In this document: positions 6,227 through 8,174 of the stretch, piece after piece | Layout: each line of letters begins with the position of its first letter | Position numbering within the stretch: position 1 is the stretch's first letter | Source: Geoglobus sp. | GTDB lineage: Archaea; Halobacteriota; Archaeoglobi; Archaeoglobales; Archaeoglobaceae | Direction of reading: 5' to 3' | DNA: 8,174 nt | Assembly: GCA_027016965.1 (NCBI GenBank) | Contig: JALURI010000227.1 | Location: 1-8,174 of the forward strand | Notes under the pieces: generated by a model | Seen by the model: only the letters and a program-made list of their open reading frames with translations | What the model was told of the DNA's origin: nothing | Databases searched by the model: none | Made by a program: the position numbers and the translations under genes

Positions 6227-6904
6227 TTAAAAACCATCTCTTCCCTGCTCAATCTCTCTCATTATTTTCATTTCTCTTAGAAGTCTGTGTAACTCTCCTG
6301 TCTTTGCTTTCCTGTGGATTATGTATGAGACGGGTAGATTTATAACAAGGAAAAATGCAGGAATAACCCAGAAATCGCTTACCGGAATGAGATAGACTGT
6401 GTGCAGTGCCAGGATGAAATGCTCAAGAAGCAGTGCTGCTGAAAACAGAATCACCCTTTTTATTGGTTCTGCTCTCAGATAGTCTCTGTAATTCATTTTA
6501 ACTCCAAATTCGAGTACGGAGTATCTGTAAAATCCATCGACATTTATCCCGCTGACGATCGAGCCGATACACCTTCCCACAAGAAATGATGCGTAAATCG
6601 TACCCATCTCAATTCCAAGAATCATAAAGGCTTTTGCAACACCGTCTTCAAAGGATGTGGATACATGGAAAAACAAAAGGTTGAAGGCAATGAAGAGAAT
6701 GAGAAAGAGAGCAAAACCAGACTTAAAGCGTAGGATTATTCTTCTCTGGAACAGCTGATCTCTTATTCTGCTTGCTCTCTCTATTGTCTCCTCATCTGCC
6801 CGGAGCCTCTTGATTTCTCCAGCGATTTTCCAGAATTCTTTTCTTATATCTTCTCCAGTTTCAAGTTTTTTCTCGATTTCTTCAATCTTTTTCAGCACCT
6901 CCAC
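6227..6904 (-). CDS. Four-helix membrane protein with N-terminal coiled coil, unknown function
   Basis: 225 aa; no family recognised. Residues 1-55 are highly charged and helical (KKIEEIEKKLETGEDI, then many Arg/Lys), a likely cytoplasmic coiled coil. Hydrophobic stretches at about 62-81, 90-112, 150-172 and 175-196 suggest four membrane helices. The tail from 197 is basic and helical. Basic residues flank helix one and helix four, so both ends should be cytoplasmic. One cysteine (C112) is present and no enzyme motif is seen. The chosen start is GTG 6904: a TATA-like GTTTATC at 6929-6935 is about 26-28 nt upstream, which fits a leaderless message. The GGAGGTG inside the first codons is not followed by an in-frame start. 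It diverges from a potassium channel gene, a weak hint of a membrane or ion-related role. Confidence 0.75.
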   Translation of the reverse strand: MEVLKKIEEIEKKLETGEDIRKEFWKIAGEIKRLRADEETIERASRIRDQLFQRRIILRFKSGFALFLILFIAFNLLFFHVSTSFEDGVAKAFMILGIEMGTIYASFLVGRCIGSIVSGINVDGFYRYSVLEFGVKMNYRDYLRAEPIKRVILFSAALLLEHFILALHTVYLIPVSDFWVIPAFFLVINLPVSYIIHRKAKTGELHRLLREMKIMREIEQGRDGF

Positions 6905-6928
6905 AGAATTGGCAGTGTTAAAGGTCGA

Positions 6929-6935
6929 GATAAAC
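6929..6935 (-). promoter_or_regulatory. TATA-like box for the membrane protein gene
   Basis: GTTTATC on the minus strand is centred near 6932, about 28 nt from the GTG at 6904. With no ribosome site before that codon, a leaderless or nearly leaderless start is likely. Confidence 0.45.
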
Positions 6936-7011
6936 TTTTGGAATTTGAATTTATCAAATCAGGTTATTTAATATAAGCTCAATATGGTCGGAGTTAAATG
7001 TTATCGCACTG

Positions 7012-7032
7012 TTACCGCTGTGGCAGTGGTAA
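7012..7032. repeat. Inverted repeat / potential RNA hairpin
   Basis: The left arm TTACCGCTG and right arm CAGTGGTAA surround a 3-nt TGG loop. As RNA the nine positions pair completely if one G-U pair is allowed; as DNA it is an imperfect palindrome. There is no T-tract after it, so it does not look like a simple terminator. It could be an operator for either divergent gene or a structured element in a longer leader. Confidence 0.55.
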
Positions 7033-7098
7033 TGAGATGTCCATGAAAAATGAACACTCTTAAACTGATTGATGCACATCTGTCAAAACTTCGTTAAA

Positions 7099-7106
7099 CA
7101 TTAATA
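7099..7106 (+). promoter_or_regulatory. TATA-like box for the K+ channel gene (leaderless start)
   Basis: ATTAATAG is centred near 7102, 26 nt before the ATG at 7128. The bases directly before the ATG (CGCGGCT) contain no ribosome site, so a leaderless message is likely for the full-length channel. Confidence 0.5.
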
Positions 7107-7127
7107 GGCTCCGGCAGTATCGCGGCT

Positions 7128-8102
7128 ATGATCCAGATTCTTTTCAGGGTCTTCAGAAAAGTCATACTGACTCTCAGGAGAAGAAAGATCCTGATCTATG
7201 CAGGCAGCTACGCTTTAGCTCTCTGGACAATTTCATCCATTCTTTTCTCATTTTACGAGAAAATACCACTTTTTGAGGCATTTTACTGGGTTATAACCAC
7301 CACAACCACTGTGGGGTATGGAGACATCACACCATCATCATTTGAAGGTAAGCTCATAGCACTGTTCACCATGCTCAGCGGTATTGGTGTTCTTGGTATT
7401 TTTCTTGGCGTAACTGCAGAAATTCTTATTGAAAGTGGGATAAGAAGTAAGAGGAGGGTTGAAATGAAGGATCATGTAGTAATTTTGGGCTGGAACAGGG
7501 TGGCTGAAATTGCCGTTAAAGAGCTTCTGAGTGAGGGTATGGAGGTTGCAGTTGTGGCAGATGTTGAAGAGCTGCCGGTTGAACACAGAAATCTTGAATT
7601 TCTCAGGGGTGAACCTTCAGAGGAGGAGAATCTGATCAGAGTGGGTGTGGAAAAGGCGAAAAGTGTTTTGATCGCAACCAGTGACGATACTGAAACACTG
7701 ATCTCGGCAATTGCCGTTAAAAAGCTCAGTGAAGATGCCCAGATCACGTGTGTTGTCTCGGATCACCGCACAAAGAAAGCCCTTGAAGGCATAGGAGTGG
7801 ATCAGGTGCTCTCAATTGATGAAATCGCCGGACTTGTCTTGTGCAGGTCTGTGTTTTCTCCGAGAGTTTCAGTTTTCCTCAATGAGCTCATGTCAACGAA
7901 AGGAATGGAAATTTATGAGCAAGAGATCACTGAAACTGCTGGAAAAACTGCTGGAGAGGTTATGGATGTTCTGAAAAGAGAGAAAAATGCGACCCTTATC
8001 GGGGTGATCAGAGAAGGGAAGGTGATACTCAACCCACCTGAGGATCTTGTGCTTGAGGAGGGGGATGAGGTGATTTACATATCTGAGAGTAAAATAGACT
8101 GA
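7128..8102 (+). CDS. MthK-like two-helix potassium channel with RCK domain
   Basis: 324 aa. Residues 21-42 form the outer membrane helix, 48-60 the pore helix, TVGYGD (61-66) the K+ selectivity filter, and 75-102 the inner helix with glycines at 85, 87 and 90 that could serve as hinges. Residues 115-232 are an RCK N-domain (Rossmann-like, VVILGWN at 117-123) and about 245-319 a TrkA_C-type domain ending in LEEGDEVIYIS. Order and length match MthK (336 aa). The channel would be a membrane tetramer gated by a ring of RCK domains. The MthK calcium ligands Asp184, Glu210 and Glu212 align with Ala, Val and Ser here, so calcium gating like MthK is doubtful; the ligand is unknown. Met113 has a strong ribosome site before it and may start a separate soluble RCK subunit. 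Confidence 0.93.
   Translation: MIQILFRVFRKVILTLRRRKILIYAGSYALALWTISSILFSFYEKIPLFEAFYWVITTTTTVGYGDITPSSFEGKLIALFTMLSGIGVLGIFLGVTAEILIESGIRSKRRVEMKDHVVILGWNRVAEIAVKELLSEGMEVAVVADVEELPVEHRNLEFLRGEPSEEENLIRVGVEKAKSVLIATSDDTETLISAIAVKKLSEDAQITCVVSDHRTKKALEGIGVDQVLSIDEIAGLVLCRSVFSPRVSVFLNELMSTKGMEIYEQEITETAGKTAGEVMDVLKREKNATLIGVIREGKVILNPPEDLVLEEGDEVIYISESKID
7451..7458 (+). promoter_or_regulatory. Internal ribosome binding site inside the channel gene
   Basis: GAGGAGGG lies 5 nt before an in-frame ATG at 7464 (Met113), which is directly before the RCK domain. The spacing and match to the 16S rRNA tail are those of a good archaeal start site. MthK is known to make a soluble RCK protein from an internal start at a comparable place. 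Confidence 0.65.
7464..8102 (+). CDS. Predicted soluble RCK subunit from the internal start of the channel gene
   Basis: This alternative product would be 212 aa, beginning MKDHVVILGWN and containing the complete RCK N and C domains without membrane helices. In MthK, four RCK domains attached to the pore assemble with four free RCK subunits, made from an internal start (Met107), into the octameric gating ring. The ATG here falls at the matching domain border and is preceded by GAGGAGGG. It shares the frame and stop of the full channel. The product is predicted from sequence and the MthK precedent, not shown. Confidence 0.5.
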   Translation: MKDHVVILGWNRVAEIAVKELLSEGMEVAVVADVEELPVEHRNLEFLRGEPSEEENLIRVGVEKAKSVLIATSDDTETLISAIAVKKLSEDAQITCVVSDHRTKKALEGIGVDQVLSIDEIAGLVLCRSVFSPRVSVFLNELMSTKGMEIYEQEITETAGKTAGEVMDVLKREKNATLIGVIREGKVILNPPEDLVLEEGDEVIYISESKID

Positions 8103-8109
8103 AGCGAAA

Positions 8110-8117
8110 CTTTTATC
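8110..8117 (+). promoter_or_regulatory. TATA-like box of the tRNA gene
   Basis: CTTTTATC is centred near 8113, about 32 nt before the tRNA 5' end at 8145. Transcription would begin near 8140, leaving a short 5' extension for RNase P, as is usual for archaeal tRNA genes. Confidence 0.5.
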
Positions 8118-8144
8118 TTGCCCTCCCATGTTCTGTTAGATAAA

Positions 8145-8174
8145 GCGGTCGTAGTCTAGGGGCAGGACACGGGC
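8145..8174 (+). tRNA. tRNA gene, 5' part only, probably tRNA-Gly
   Basis: The first 30 nt of a tRNA are present before the window ends. They read as acceptor strand GCGGTCG, T8 and A9, D stem GTCT with GGAC closing a loop AGGGGCA, A26, then CACGGGC whose CGGGC is the 5' anticodon stem strand. The anticodon is beyond the end. The GCGG acceptor and CGGGC stem are like archaeal tRNA-Gly as I recall it; identity needs the missing part. Confidence 0.85.

Larger units (their letters stand above)
6905..7127. other. Divergent intergenic region with promoters and a hairpin
   Basis: These 223 nt separate the membrane protein (minus) from the K+ channel (plus). They hold a minus TATA-like box at 6929-6935, an AT-rich TATA-like run at 6965-6976 usable in either direction, a hairpin at 7012-7032 and a plus TATA-like box at 7099-7106. 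I see no convincing gene; the one short frame present (6984-7046, 20 codons) has no supporting signal. Confidence 0.6.

Noticed and set aside
6984..7046. Short reading frame of 20 codons starting ATGGTCGGAGTT and spanning the hairpin
   Set aside because: No ribosome site, no recognisable protein, and its coding region is the hairpin itself; chance is likely.
7511..7740. Repeated GCCGTTAAA segments (AVKELLSE and AVKKLSE) within the channel gene
   Set aside because: Short similarity between two amphipathic helices of the RCK fold; too short for a real repeat.
7893..8129. Antisense frames of 60-130 codons opposite the channel, radical SAM, rtcA and surface protein genes
   Set aside because: They lie opposite strongly supported genes, have low-complexity or Ser/Phe-rich composition and no family resemblance or start signals.
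1..8174. CRISPR arrays, insertion sequences, integrase or attachment sites at the tRNA end
   Set aside because: No repeated units with spacers, no transposase or integrase gene and no duplicated tRNA tail seen; the tRNA is cut by the window end so an att site cannot be judged.

Overview
The window is archaeal. TATA-like boxes sit about 26 nt before several start codons, GGAGGTGA-type ribosome sites precede genes inside operons, and the gene content includes an archaeal-type RtcA, an acetyl-CoA synthase beta (CdhC) relative, an MthK-like potassium channel and a small archaeal glutaredoxin-like protein. The CODH/ACS-related gene, many redox proteins and moderate GC would fit an anaerobe such as an Archaeoglobales member. 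That placement is inference; no rRNA or other marker is present.

Left part (31-3049): two divergent gene pairs start from the 2139-2207 intergenic region. On the minus strand a CdhC/AcsB-like protein (2138-1026) overlaps rtcA (1029-31) by ATGA. The CdhC-like protein keeps the four cluster cysteines (178, 181, 190, 200) at exactly the acetyl-CoA synthase spacing. At the place of the invariant Cys-Gly-Cys that holds the distal nickel it has Gly-Asn-Phe. It is the strongest candidate here for something undescribed. On the plus strand a LOG-like Rossmann protein (2208-2654) overlaps a YjbQ/UPF0047 protein (2651-3049).

Middle (3084-6158): a secreted, membrane-anchored coiled-coil protein (3084-4349) converges with a five-gene minus-strand operon. 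In transcription order this encodes a CPYC glutaredoxin-like protein, a WCMPC thioredoxin, a radical SAM protein, a winged-helix regulator and a 58-residue 2[4Fe-4S] ferredoxin. The last four are joined by three ATGA overlaps. The layout suggests a self-regulated radical SAM system with its own electron and thiol supply; its substrate is unknown.

Right part (6227-8174): a four-helix membrane protein with a coiled-coil N-terminus (minus) diverges from a two-helix K+ channel with an RCK domain (plus). The 223-nt gap between them holds promoters and a hairpin. The channel gene has an internal ribosome site and ATG that would give a separate soluble RCK subunit, as in MthK, but the MthK calcium residues are not kept. 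The window ends inside a tRNA gene, probably tRNA-Gly.
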